Shown here: positions 1 to 7,190 of the stretch, piece by piece
Layout: the number at the start of each line of letters is the position of its first letter
Numbering within the stretch: the stretch's first letter is position 1
Source: CBDANO01 sp965197665
GTDB taxonomy: Bacteria > Chloroflexota > Dehalococcoidia > Lucifugimonadales > UBA3495
DNA length: 64,000 nucleotides
Direction of reading: 5' to 3'
Assembly (NCBI GenBank): GCA_965197665.1
Contig: CBDANO010000005.1
Location: forward strand, 248,001-312,000
Notes under the pieces: generated by a model
Told to the model about the DNA's origin: nothing
Seen by the model: only the letters and a program-made list of their open reading frames with translations
Database searches by the model: none
Translations under genes and position numbers: made by a program

Positions 1-1
1 A

Positions 2-41
2 GAGGGACCGACCCTCCTCGGGGTCGGTCCCTCCATTTTTT
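2..41 (+). terminator. Rho-independent terminator upstream of the phage head genes
   Basis: A perfect 13-bp stem (GAGGGACCGACCC at 2-14 and its complement at 21-33) with a 6-nt loop is followed by CA and six T. This is a canonical intrinsic terminator on the + strand. It lies less than 50 nt before the prohead protease start, so it either ends an upstream gene outside the window or attenuates read-through into the capsid genes. Confidence 0.85.
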
Positions 42-89
42 GAACGGCCAACCCCTCGAAACACCCACCCCTTGGACGGAGATGAGATA

Positions 90-890
90 TTGGCAAACCG
101 AGCCGACCTGTCTTGGGAACGAGAGCGCCTTCTGGAGGCATTGAACGCATTCCACCGGGGGGTGGGCGACGCGCCCTTGCTGCATAAGTGGCACGGAGCG
201 GATAGCCCGGCGGCGGACGGCGAAGGAAATCAGCCGATGGCCTTCGTACTCTCCACCGACGACGTGGACCGTCACGGCGACGTCATAGCGGCCGATGGTT
301 GGAAACTGGACTCCTATCGCCGGAACCCGGTCTTCTTGTGGGCCCACGATTACGCCCGCCCGGTCATCGGACGCGCGGTGGACACCTGGACAGAACCCCA
401 CCGCTTGATGGCCCGAATGGAGTTCGCTCCTACACAGTTCGCCCGGGAGATCGCGTCCCTGTACCGCGCCGGCTATCAACGCGGCACATCCGTGGGGTTC
501 AAGCCCTTGAAATATGAAGAGCGCAGACACGAAAAGACCGGCGCGTTCTTGGGCATTCGATTCTTGGAGCAAGAGTTGTTGGAAGCCAGCGCGGTGCCGG
601 TCCCGGCCAACCGGAACGCCCTGAGGCGGGCGGTGGACCAAGCGCCTTGGGCGGCTGAATATCTACGCCGCGCTCTCCCCCCGGAGATAGCCCAAAGCGC
701 CGCCGCCGCGAGTGCTGCGGAGGCCTTGGAAGGGGGTTGGCCCGAGGTCTCTTCGCGCATCGACGACCTGAAAAAGTTGGCCGAAGAACTCGCCCGAACT
801 ATGGCCGGAGTGGAGGCCGGCGGAGCCTTTGCCCCCGGCAGGCCGACGGTGGAGGAGTTGCTTGGCGAGTTGAAAGCGCTTCACCTCTAG
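90..890 (+). CDS. HK97-family prohead protease (peptidase U35)
   Basis: Phage capsid maturation protease, which cleaves the scaffolding region of the major capsid protein during head assembly. Family hallmarks are visible: the STDDVDRHGDVI strand, a His in NPVFLWAHD, a Ser in RGTSVGFKP and a Glu in LLEASAVPVPAN, matching the His/Ser/Glu catalytic set of the U35 family. The open frame extends back to a TTG at 72. I prefer the TTG at 90, which has a GGAGA Shine-Dalgarno at 78-82 with 7-nt spacing. The product is about 266 aa, usual for the family, with an Ala-rich C-terminal tail. The major capsid protein follows 63 nt downstream, the standard protease-capsid order. No portal or terminase is visible, because the window starts here. 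Confidence 0.93.
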   Translation: MANRADLSWERERLLEALNAFHRGVGDAPLLHKWHGADSPAADGEGNQPMAFVLSTDDVDRHGDVIAADGWKLDSYRRNPVFLWAHDYARPVIGRAVDTWTEPHRLMARMEFAPTQFAREIASLYRAGYQRGTSVGFKPLKYEERRHEKTGAFLGIRFLEQELLEASAVPVPANRNALRRAVDQAPWAAEYLRRALPPEIAQSAAAASAAEALEGGWPEVSSRIDDLKKLAEELARTMAGVEAGGAFAPGRPTVEELLGELKALHL

Positions 891-953
891 GACGGGGAAC
901 GGGAGAGTCTACTTTAGGAGAATCCGAGCTAATTCAACATGGAGGAGAGTCAA

Positions 954-2285
954 ATGACCATAGGAGCACACGACTTGGAGTTGATCAAGCGGGAGATGGC
1001 CGGCATCCGCGACTATTACCAGTCGCGGATGGACGAAGAATTGCCGCCGCTCAAGGAGGAGATGAACCGCATTGCCGCCCAGTTGGGGCGTATCCAGGAA
1101 ACCTGGCGCGAGGGAGAGAAGCGGTCTATGTTGGCTAAATACACTGGGGGCGACCGCACCCGGGTGCCCTATGGAAAATACAACGGCCTGGACCCGCTGG
1201 ATTTGGCCTGCGTCCGCAGTCTGCTAACCGCTCAACTTCGCGAACCGGCCGGCCTCAGCCCCAGGATGCTGGAGGACTGGCAGGTCAACCTGAAAGCGGC
1301 CATGGACTCCACTACCGCGGGCGCCGGCAGCGAGTTGGTGGACACTCAGGAAGCCAGGGCCCTCTGGGACGACGTCAATCTGGAAACTGCCGTGGCGCCC
1401 CTGTTCAATACGATTCAGATGCCCAGCAACCCTTTCCAAATACCCCTACAGCTAGGGGACGTGAACTGGCACCCGGGCACCGAAAACGTATCCGCCAAGG
1501 CCTCGGCTCTGGCCACGGCTCGTCAGACCCTCACGGCCTATGAGTTGGTGGCCGAAGTGCCGTGGTCTTACGATCTGGACGAAGACTCGGTCATCGCCAT
1601 GATGGAGGAGTTGCGGCGCGGGTTGCTGCGCAACGCCAGGGAAGTAATTGACGACGTCATCCTCAACGGCGACACGACTACCACCAACAACATCAACGCC
1701 GACGGCGCCACTATCTCGACGACGGACGCGGGCAAAGGCCACTGGCTGCTGGGGTTCGACGGGCTGCTCCACTTGCCCTTGGTGGACAACTCCGGCCAAG
1801 CCAACAACCACGCGGCGGCGGTTTCCGATGACATGTTCAACGAGATCCGGGCCAAGCTGGGCAGGTACGGCGTCCGTCCATCGGAGGTCGTCTACTTGAC
1901 CGACGTCAACACCTTCATACGCTCCCTCAGCGTACCTAACTTCCGGACCCTGGACAAGTTCGGCCCTCAAGCCACGGTGCTCACCGGCCAGTTGGGGGCC
2001 GTGGAAGGGATACCGGTCATCGTCTCCGAGCAAATGAAAGCGGCGGACACCGACGGGAAAGTGACGAACTCGGGGAACAGTACCGACACGGGCCGGTTGT
2101 TGGTAGTCAACCGCAGCCAATGGCGGGTCGGGTTCAAACGAGAGCTCACCATAGAGACCGTCCGAGACGCCCAGAAGCGGCAAAACATCATGGTAGTCAG
2201 CTTCCGAATCGCGCTACAGGAACGGAGCGGCAGTAGGTCTAGCGCCACTCACACCGCCCTTCAGTACAACATTACCGGAGTGTAA
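954..2285 (+). CDS. HK97-fold phage major capsid protein
   Basis: Forms the icosahedral shell of a tailed-phage head. The N-terminal 50-60 residues are charged and predicted coiled coil (LIKREMAGIRDYYQ, LKEEMNRIAAQLGRI), as expected for the delta/scaffold domain removed by the upstream protease. After about residue 95 comes the typical capsid core: STTAGAGSELV, then LQLGDVNWHPGTENVSA, TAYELVAEVPWSYDL and REVIDDVILNGD. An ATG at 939 is also in frame. The ATG at 954 is preferred because GGAGGAG at 941-947 sits 6 nt before it. About 443 aa, a normal length. The coding region looks intact, so the protein could still be made. An encapsulin is less likely because a maturation protease precedes it and no cargo gene is seen. 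Confidence 0.93.
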   Translation: MTIGAHDLELIKREMAGIRDYYQSRMDEELPPLKEEMNRIAAQLGRIQETWREGEKRSMLAKYTGGDRTRVPYGKYNGLDPLDLACVRSLLTAQLREPAGLSPRMLEDWQVNLKAAMDSTTAGAGSELVDTQEARALWDDVNLETAVAPLFNTIQMPSNPFQIPLQLGDVNWHPGTENVSAKASALATARQTLTAYELVAEVPWSYDLDEDSVIAMMEELRRGLLRNAREVIDDVILNGDTTTTNNINADGATISTTDAGKGHWLLGFDGLLHLPLVDNSGQANNHAAAVSDDMFNEIRAKLGRYGVRPSEVVYLTDVNTFIRSLSVPNFRTLDKFGPQATVLTGQLGAVEGIPVIVSEQMKAADTDGKVTNSGNSTDTGRLLVVNRSQWRVGFKRELTIETVRDAQKRQNIMVVSFRIALQERSGSRSSATHTALQYNITGV

Positions 2286-2286
2286 G

Positions 2287-2376
2287 GGACGCACCCACGC
2301 CGGTGCACGGCCTACTCGTTGAAGCCTCTGAATCGCGTAGCCGGAAAGGACGCACCCGCGCCGGTGCACGGCTTAC
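2287..2376 (+). repeat. Two 29-nt direct repeats (61-nt period) after the capsid gene
   Basis: Two copies at 2287-2315 and 2348-2376 differ at two positions. Each contains GCACC and GGTGC arms around a 6-nt loop, so each can form a small hairpin. They lie in the 217-nt gap after the capsid stop, where no gene is seen. They might affect mRNA stability or translation of the downstream coupled genes. Confidence 0.7.
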
Positions 2377-2502
2377 CCCAGCCCCGGATTCCCCTCGGCC
2401 GCCGGGAAGGGATCAATCCGAGCTTTCGAGTGAATTTCCGGGCGGACCGGGCCGGATAGCGTCTAAAGAATCAAGCTAATCTAGATACGAAGAGGGTCTG
2501 AA

Positions 2503-2775
2503 GTGGCAATTTCCGGAACTATCAAAGTGACCTTGGCCGGCACCAGAGTCCAAGCCGCCCACAAAGGCAACTTCAAAACCGCGGTGTTCAAAGCCCGGTC
2601 CGATAACACCGGCGACGTTTATCTTAGCGGCAATGACGTCTCTTCCGGCGACGGCATGACGTTGACTCCCGGCGAGTCGGTACAGCTTCAACTGGCCGCC
2701 CCGGTGTCGACCTCCCAGTTTTGGGCCGACGCCGCTAACAACAACGATCAAATCGACTTCATCGGGAGCCTTTAA
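2503..2775 (+). CDS. Small phage structural protein, unknown role
   Basis: A 90-aa protein with no Cys or membrane segment. The alternating pattern (VYLSGNDVSS, MTLTPGESVQLQL, SQFWADAANN) resembles small beta-sandwich proteins that phages encode next to their capsid genes. That comparison is from memory of the pattern, not a search. GTG start with AGAGGG six nt upstream. Its stop TAA shares one base with the next ATG (TAATG), so translation is probably coupled to the fibre-like gene. Possible roles are head decoration or receptor-domain accessory; no specific function can be assigned. Confidence 0.7.
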   Translation: MAISGTIKVTLAGTRVQAAHKGNFKTAVFKARSDNTGDVYLSGNDVSSGDGMTLTPGESVQLQLAAPVSTSQFWADAANNNDQIDFIGSL

Positions 2776-3647
2776 TGGTACAGCCCCAAACCTCCCATCA
2801 ACCGCCCGCTCGGGCGGTCCTGGAACCCTACGTCAACGTCACCGCCTCCGCCTACACCGCCAAAGGCGGCGACCGGGTCATCGGCGTCAACCGAGCCGGT
2901 GCCGTCACGGTAACCCTGCCCACCACCGAAGTCCGCGCCGGCCGGACTTACACCATCAAAGACGAGTCGGGGGCCGCCTCGACCAACAACATCACCGTCG
3001 CCACCGAAGGCACAGAGACCATAGACGGAAGCGCCGCCGACCTGATCACCGCCGACTACGGCTCGAAGACCTACTACTCCGACGGGAGCAATTGGTTCGA
3101 AGCGCCCGCTACCCTCGTAACGAAGACCCTCACCGCAGCAAGAGGCGGCGCTTTGACCTACGAAGGCGGAACAACTTCCGAGGCTACTACCACGAGTACG
3201 ACGGGGGTTGACCTTATAGCGGCGTCCGGCCTGACTTGCGAGTCCGTTGACCCCATCTTCTTTACCGGCTCTTGCCGTCAGCACAGCAACAGAGCAATCG
3301 GAGGTATAGGGCTTAAGGTAAACACCACCGTCGTTGGCGAAGCATCGGTCACCCGTACCGTATTGGCGCGTTCCCAGGGTTCCGGGGACGCGAAACACGG
3401 CCATTTCAGCGCATTCATCGGGCCGCGAGTGAGCGGCTACCACCGGAATGCCAGTGGTTCTTCCAGGTTCAGCTCCGGCGGCGGCCCGGAATCCGGTGAT
3501 AACGTTTTCCTCAATAGTAGCGCCAGCTTCCCCGGCGGCCAAATCACCGACCTGGTAATCAGAGCTATTCTTTCCTACTCCTCGGGTACCGCGGGCGCCG
3601 ACGAGCTCCACGTCTACACCCAGACAAGAGTATCGACGAGCGGCTAA
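2775..3647 (+). CDS. Phage fibre-like / head-decoration protein
   Basis: A 290-aa Thr/Ser/Gly-rich, low-Cys protein. Residues about 25-110 carry a repeat-type module often seen in phage fibre and appendage proteins: AVTVTLPTTEVRAGRTYTI, then KDESGAASTNNITV, then TETIDGS and YYSDGSNWFEAP. The C-terminal 170 residues look like a beta-rich globular domain that I cannot name. The ATG overlaps the preceding stop by one base, with GGGAG at 2764-2768 as ribosome-binding site. The stop in turn overlaps the next ATG. It is probably a virion surface protein. No chaperone or autoprotease domain is recognisable. Confidence 0.72.
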   Translation: MVQPQTSHQPPARAVLEPYVNVTASAYTAKGGDRVIGVNRAGAVTVTLPTTEVRAGRTYTIKDESGAASTNNITVATEGTETIDGSAADLITADYGSKTYYSDGSNWFEAPATLVTKTLTAARGGALTYEGGTTSEATTTSTTGVDLIAASGLTCESVDPIFFTGSCRQHSNRAIGGIGLKVNTTVVGEASVTRTVLARSQGSGDAKHGHFSAFIGPRVSGYHRNASGSSRFSSGGGPESGDNVFLNSSASFPGGQITDLVIRAILSYSSGTAGADELHVYTQTRVSTSG

Positions 3648-4234
3648 TGCTCTACGTATTTGCGGGCTTCCCTCGTTGCAATCTCAGTGCGGCCGGGCTC
3701 CGCCAATTCGTCAACCTCGAGGAGATTGGCATCTTGGATGAGAGCCCCCAACATCAATACCGGAAGGAAGGAATGTTCATCGTCACGCCAACAGGGGCCG
3801 AGTGGCAATCGGATATCCGCTGCCGTTTGAGCCTCAACTGCCGGCAGGATGCCTTGTACTGGCGGTGGTTCCCGGAAAACTGGTCTTTCGGCAACGGAGT
3901 GACCGTGCACAAGACCACCGTCCACTACGAAAGAAGGCTCATCGCAACAGAAACCGACGACGGCCGCGTGGACTTGAGGATTACCCGTCTGGACCCAACT
4001 GCATACGCGGAGCGATGGCCGCCGGGGCGCTGCCCGCGGGAGAATCACGCCGTCCATCTCACCTGGCTGGCCTTCGAACATCCACTCCCGGAGCACGCCT
4101 ACCGGCGTCTGCGAGAAGCCGTCGAAGATAGCGGTTTCGCTTTGCGGGACCCGCAGAAGTACGGGGAAGAGCACTTCTCGGCCACACGCCCGCTCCTTTT
4201 CTCGAAACTCCTTACAACGGTGGAGGGTCAATAA
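3647..4234 (+). CDS. Unknown protein in the phage cassette
   Basis: A 195-aa protein that I do not recognise. It is rich in Arg, Trp and aromatic residues (YWRWFPENWSFGNG, HLTWLAFEHPLPEH) and has no signal peptide or membrane segment. Its ATG shares one base with the preceding stop (TAATG), and the next small ORF begins two bases after its own stop, so it sits inside a translationally coupled run. Position after a fibre-like protein suggests a fibre chaperone or another virion accessory protein, but that is only inference. Confidence 0.68.
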   Translation: MLYVFAGFPRCNLSAAGLRQFVNLEEIGILDESPQHQYRKEGMFIVTPTGAEWQSDIRCRLSLNCRQDALYWRWFPENWSFGNGVTVHKTTVHYERRLIATETDDGRVDLRITRLDPTAYAERWPPGRCPRENHAVHLTWLAFEHPLPEHAYRRLREAVEDSGFALRDPQKYGEEHFSATRPLLFSKLLTTVEGQ

Positions 4235-4236
4235 AC

Positions 4237-4389
4237 GTGAGATGCCGGGCCTTCAAACCGAAAGCCAACAGCCGGTTCGCCGAGGCGTTAATGACCACAA
4301 CCGGCGACGCCTTCGATATCCCGGCGTCCAAACACCTAGCGGCAATTCCCGTGGCGTTGGATGCGGCGGTTGCGGATAACCCGGGGTGA
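4237..4389 (+). CDS. Micro-ORF, 50 aa, unknown
   Basis: GTG-initiated ORF of 50 codons. The Shine-Dalgarno GGAGGG at 4222-4227 lies 9 nt before the start, and the GTG begins two bases after the preceding stop. The peptide starts VRCRAFKPKANSRF, then TTTGDAFDIPASKHLAA, and has a short Ala-rich end. The spacing and ribosome-binding site support real translation as the last small gene of the phage cassette. No function is recognisable. Confidence 0.5.
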   Translation: MRCRAFKPKANSRFAEALMTTTGDAFDIPASKHLAAIPVALDAAVADNPG

Positions 4390-4417
4390 TGACGGCCCGC
4401 CTCTTGGGTTATATACT
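4389..4417 (+). promoter_or_regulatory. Candidate sigma-70 promoter for the crotonase gene
   Basis: ATGACG (-35) and TATACT (-10) are separated by 17 nt, which would start transcription about 90 nt before the crotonase ATG. The -35 matches consensus at four of six positions. Confidence 0.4.
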
Positions 4418-4511
4418 GGGGGAAGAGGAGAGCTCCACTCCCACTTTGAATGAGCCCATGAATCAGTCCATGAATGAGTCCGCTATCAACGGGCCGCCAG
4501 GTAGGTTTTAG
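4389..4511 (+). CDS. Putative 40-aa ORF with tetrapeptide repeats
   Basis: The ATG overlaps the previous stop (TGATG) and the ORF ends two bases before the crotonase ATG. The C-terminal half contains a threefold tetrapeptide repeat (NEPM, NQSM, NESA) encoded by 12-nt repeats. It could be a coupling peptide linking the phage cassette to the crotonase gene. The same stretch also holds a plausible promoter, so it may instead be an untranslated leader. Confidence 0.3.
   Translation: MTARLLGYILGEEESSTPTLNEPMNQSMNESAINGPPGRF
4449..4484 (+). repeat. Three 12-nt tandem repeats in the crotonase leader
   Basis: Three consecutive 12-mers (AATGAGCCCATG, AATCAGTCCATG, AATGAGTCCGCT) keep frame with the 40-aa ORF and end 30 nt before the crotonase start. 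Confidence 0.75.
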
Positions 4512-4513
4512 CT

Positions 4514-5302
4514 ATGTCGGAAGACCTTCTCACGCAGCGGCAACCTCCCTACGCCACCATCACCTTCAACCGTCCGGCTCAGCGTAACGCCATCAGCTTT
4601 TCCATGTGGAGCGCGTTGGTTGACGTGCTGAATGAGTTGGACGCAGACCGGGAGATCAGGGCTGTGGTGATAACCGGGGCGGGGACGGAGGCTTTCTCCG
4701 CGGGGGCGGATATCCAGGATTTCGAGAGCTACCGCTCCGACTCGGAAAAGGGCCGGAGCTACAACGACGCGGTAAACCGGGTGCTGGCAAACCTTCCCCG
4801 GATGAAGACGCCCACTATCTCCATGATCCGCGGCTTTGCCGTGGGCGGCGGTTGCGAACTGGCTGTCGCTACGGACCTGCGCATCGCCGCTGAAGGCAGC
4901 CGTTTTGGGATACCGGTGGCCCGGCTGGGGATAACCGTGGGCCACTTGGAGTTGAAAGGGCTGGTTGACCTGGTAGGCAAAGGCAATGCTATGTACATTC
5001 TACTCTCGGGCCGGTTGCTGAACGCCGAAGAGGCCCTTCGCATCGGTCTGGTTAATCAGGTCGTGCCGGAAAAGGAGCTGGAGGCCTACACCTACCGCCT
5101 CGCCGAGGACATAGCCGGTCTGGCCCCGCTATCTCACGCTGTCAACAAGCAAACGATGAACCAGGTGTTAGCCAAATCTTCCCTCGCGGACCTTACCCCG
5201 GAGGAAGCCGACCTCCCGCTGGGTCAATTCGACACTCGAGATTACCAAGAAGGCTACCGGGCTTTTCTGGAAAAGCGGCGGCCCAGCTTCGTTGGCGAGT
5301 AA
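4514..5302 (+). CDS. Enoyl-CoA hydratase/isomerase family protein (crotonase fold)
   Basis: Cytoplasmic acyl-CoA enzyme of the crotonase superfamily, 262 aa, full length. It has the N-terminal RPAQRNAIS, the first oxyanion-hole region AFSAGAD (about residues 60-66) and GFAVGGGCELA (108-117). The Glu of GGGCE, equivalent to the first catalytic Glu of hydratases, is present. The second catalytic Glu, normally in a PE motif two turns later, is replaced by Val in FGIPVARLG. The enzyme may therefore be an isomerase or another crotonase rather than a hydratase. ATG start with a TAGG-type weak ribosome-binding site. It lies just downstream of the phage cassette, perhaps with its own promoter. Confidence 0.88.
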   Translation: MSEDLLTQRQPPYATITFNRPAQRNAISFSMWSALVDVLNELDADREIRAVVITGAGTEAFSAGADIQDFESYRSDSEKGRSYNDAVNRVLANLPRMKTPTISMIRGFAVGGGCELAVATDLRIAAEGSRFGIPVARLGITVGHLELKGLVDLVGKGNAMYILLSGRLLNAEEALRIGLVNQVVPEKELEAYTYRLAEDIAGLAPLSHAVNKQTMNQVLAKSSLADLTPEEADLPLGQFDTRDYQEGYRAFLEKRRPSFVGE

Positions 5303-5389
5303 CCCGGGGATGCCGGGGTTGATGAGTTGGGAGCGGCGCCAACCAGTCCCTCGCTGCGGGGCTAGTAAACTCCACGGGCTGATTTCGGG

Positions 5390-5480
5390 TCCAACTCCTT
5401 ATTATGTCACGCTGTGAGAAGCTTGGGCGATTGCTGATCGCGCCTACTGAATCCAACTCCCGGTTATGTGACAGCGGGAG
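5390..5480 (+). repeat. Degenerate direct repeat, 62-nt period, upstream of tlyA
   Basis: TCCAACTCC followed three bases later by TTATGT occurs at 5390-5418 and again at 5452-5480, with roughly three quarters of 29 positions matching. It fills much of the 187-nt gap between the crotonase and tlyA. Confidence 0.55.
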
Positions 5481-5489
5481 CGCGTTGGA

Positions 5490-6296
5490 TTGCCGGCGCG
5501 TTCCAGGGTGAACAACTTGACGTATCCTGATGACCCGCGCCAACGGGCCGAAAACCCTTCCCCAAAGCGCCCTCCCAAGAAGAGGGCGGACCTTCTGTTG
5601 GTGGCCCGGGGTCTCGCCCAAAGCAGAGAGCAGGCCCAGACCATGATAATGGAGGGCCTGGTATTCACCCCTTCGGTCCGGGTCGCTAAACCCAGTTCCA
5701 GCCTACCCGAATCGGTGCCGCTGGAGGTCCGGGGCCGCCTCCCCTACGTGGGACGGGGCGGCGTGAAATTAGCCCACGCCTTGGATGCCTTCAACCTCTC
5801 GCCGGAAGGTTCGACGGTATTGGACGTTGGGGCTTCCACCGGAGGATTCACCGATTGTTTGCTACAGCGGGGCGCCCTCCGGGTCTATGCGCTGGACGTA
5901 GGGCGCGGGCAGTTGGATTATCGCCTGAGACAAGACCGGCGGGTGACGGTCTTGGAGAAGTGCAACGCCCGCTATCCCTTCCGGTTGCCCGAGGAGGCGG
6001 ACTTGGCCACGGTGGACGTTTCCTTCATCTCGGTGCGCTTGGTATTGCCCTCGGTCTTGGAGCACCTGGGCGAAGGACGCTACCTGATCGTCCTAGTCAA
6101 ACCTCAATTTGAGGCGCGTAAAGAGGAGGTTGGCCGGGGTGGCGTAATCAAGGACCCGCAAACCCACGCCCGGGTCTTGGGACGGACCATCGTTTGGGCC
6201 GTCGGCCGGGGACTGCGGGTTCGCAACATTTGCCCGTCGCCGATCCTTGGCGACGCCGGAAACAGAGAGTTTTTCTTGCTGCTGCAAAAGTTATGA
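5490..6296 (+). CDS. tlyA: TlyA family rRNA 2'-O-methyltransferase
   Basis: Members methylate 23S (and in some species 16S) rRNA at the 2'-O of cytidine, and are historically also called hemolysin A. An S4-like RNA-binding domain occupies roughly residues 28-85 (KKRADLLLVARGLAQSREQA), followed by YVGRGGVKLAHAL and an FtsJ-type SAM-binding domain with the motif LDVGASTGGFTDCLL. Downstream are ALDVGRGQLDYRL, TVDVSFISV and LVKPQFEA, all family signatures. Full length, about 260 aa. The start is uncertain: TTG at 5490, GTG at 5508 and TTG at 5517 are possible and none has a strong ribosome-binding site. It stands alone on the + strand, followed after 123 nt by the CinA-like gene. Confidence 0.93.
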   Translation: MPARSRVNNLTYPDDPRQRAENPSPKRPPKKRADLLLVARGLAQSREQAQTMIMEGLVFTPSVRVAKPSSSLPESVPLEVRGRLPYVGRGGVKLAHALDAFNLSPEGSTVLDVGASTGGFTDCLLQRGALRVYALDVGRGQLDYRLRQDRRVTVLEKCNARYPFRLPEEADLATVDVSFISVRLVLPSVLEHLGEGRYLIVLVKPQFEARKEEVGRGGVIKDPQTHARVLGRTIVWAVGRGLRVRNICPSPILGDAGNREFFLLLQKL

Positions 6297-6419
6297 AGCC
6301 GGACACGCACCTAAGCTCTTTGGCAATAGACCGGGAAACCCTTTCAACCCCTTTCTCTGGAGAAGGACGGTTCCCGGCCTTTCCCGCCGAGCAACCATAA
6401 ATCTGGGAGGGTAGGTCAA

Positions 6420-6893
6420 ATGGACGTAGCCGAGTTGGCTGGGATATTGTCGGCCCAAGGAAAGACCGTTTCGGTCGCTGAAGCCGACACCTGCGGACTG
6501 GTGGGTTACATGTTAGGCGCCATTCCCGGTTCCTCTCGCTGGTTTCCGGGAGGCGTCATCGCTTATACCGGGGGACTGAAGCAGAAGATCTTGGGCGTGC
6601 CGGACCAGCTTTACGATACTTACGGCAGCGTGAGCGAAGAGATGGCTATTGCCATGGCCAAGGGGGTGCGGGAGTTGACGGGGACCAATTTCGCGGTGTC
6701 GGTCACCGGCGTAACCGGGCCGACCCAGGGCCGCTCCACCTCCCCAATAGGCACTTTTTTCATCGGCCTATCCGTTGAGGGGGGCGAGGACCGGGCCATC
6801 GAAATCCACGTCGACGGCGACCGCGACGCCACCAAGCGGGCCGCCGCCCAAGCCGCCATCGACCTGCTGGGAGACCATCTCAAAAGCAGCTAA
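6420..6893 (+). CDS. CinA C-terminal domain protein (PncC-like), variant active site
   Basis: A stand-alone CinA C-terminal domain. The family includes nicotinamide mononucleotide deamidase, which recycles NMN in NAD metabolism. It has the usual 157-aa length and blocks: WFPGGVIAYTGGLKQKILGV, FAVSVTGVTGPT and PIGTFFIGL. The family signature AESCTGG is AEADTCG here, so the conserved Ser is replaced by Asp, and GIAGPGG is altered to GVTGPTQ. Deamidase activity is therefore doubtful. The start is well supported by GGGAGGGTAGG about 6 nt before the ATG. A long palindromic terminator lies 127 nt downstream. Confidence 0.85.
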   Translation: MDVAELAGILSAQGKTVSVAEADTCGLVGYMLGAIPGSSRWFPGGVIAYTGGLKQKILGVPDQLYDTYGSVSEEMAIAMAKGVRELTGTNFAVSVTGVTGPTQGRSTSPIGTFFIGLSVEGGEDRAIEIHVDGDRDATKRAAAQAAIDLLGDHLKSS

Positions 6894-7019
6894 ACCCCGA
6901 GGACCGACGGGACCGACTCCGCGGACCCTTTGGATTTTCCTACCTCCTAAGGAGGATAGCGCAGGCAGGCCTCCGGAATCTCGATTCAAGTCCCGCCCGT
7001 CTTGAATTAGAGAATCGGA

Positions 7020-7062
7020 GTGTGGTTGGCCCGCCGCGGCGGGCCAACCACACTCTTTCTTT
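7020..7062 (+). terminator. 34-nt perfect palindrome with T-rich tail
   Basis: GTGTGGTTGGCCCGCCG at 7020-7036 is followed at once by its exact complement (7037-7053), then TCTTTCTTT. This is a plausible intrinsic terminator for the CinA-like gene. The loop-free symmetry is unusually perfect and would form a cruciform. Confidence 0.7.
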
Positions 7063-7190
7063 CCGGGAGTGGGGCAACCCCTGCGTTATGTCCGGACGGG
7101 CGATGAAGAATACGCACACGGGGTTAACCAACCCCAAGCCAACCTATCCAACAGTACCAGCCGGCCACTGCATCGGAGGTGGAAGTCGCC

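Noticed and set aside
1452..2183. 243-aa antisense ORF over the capsid gene
   Set aside because: Shadow frame of a clear HK97 capsid gene; no start signal or known domain.
954..2285. Encapsulin instead of phage capsid
   Set aside because: A dedicated prohead protease precedes it, the delta domain is present and no cargo protein is adjacent.
2772..3611. 279-aa antisense ORF over the fibre-like gene
   Set aside because: Gly/Val/Asp-rich shadow of a Thr/Ser-rich gene; no ribosome-binding site.
6906..7001. tRNA-like stretch between the CinA-like gene and the palindrome (GACGGG...CCCGTC ends, a T-loop-like GATTCAAGTCCC)
   Set aside because: The putative T-arm left strand does not pair with its right strand, and no D-arm is present in the correct position, so no cloverleaf forms.
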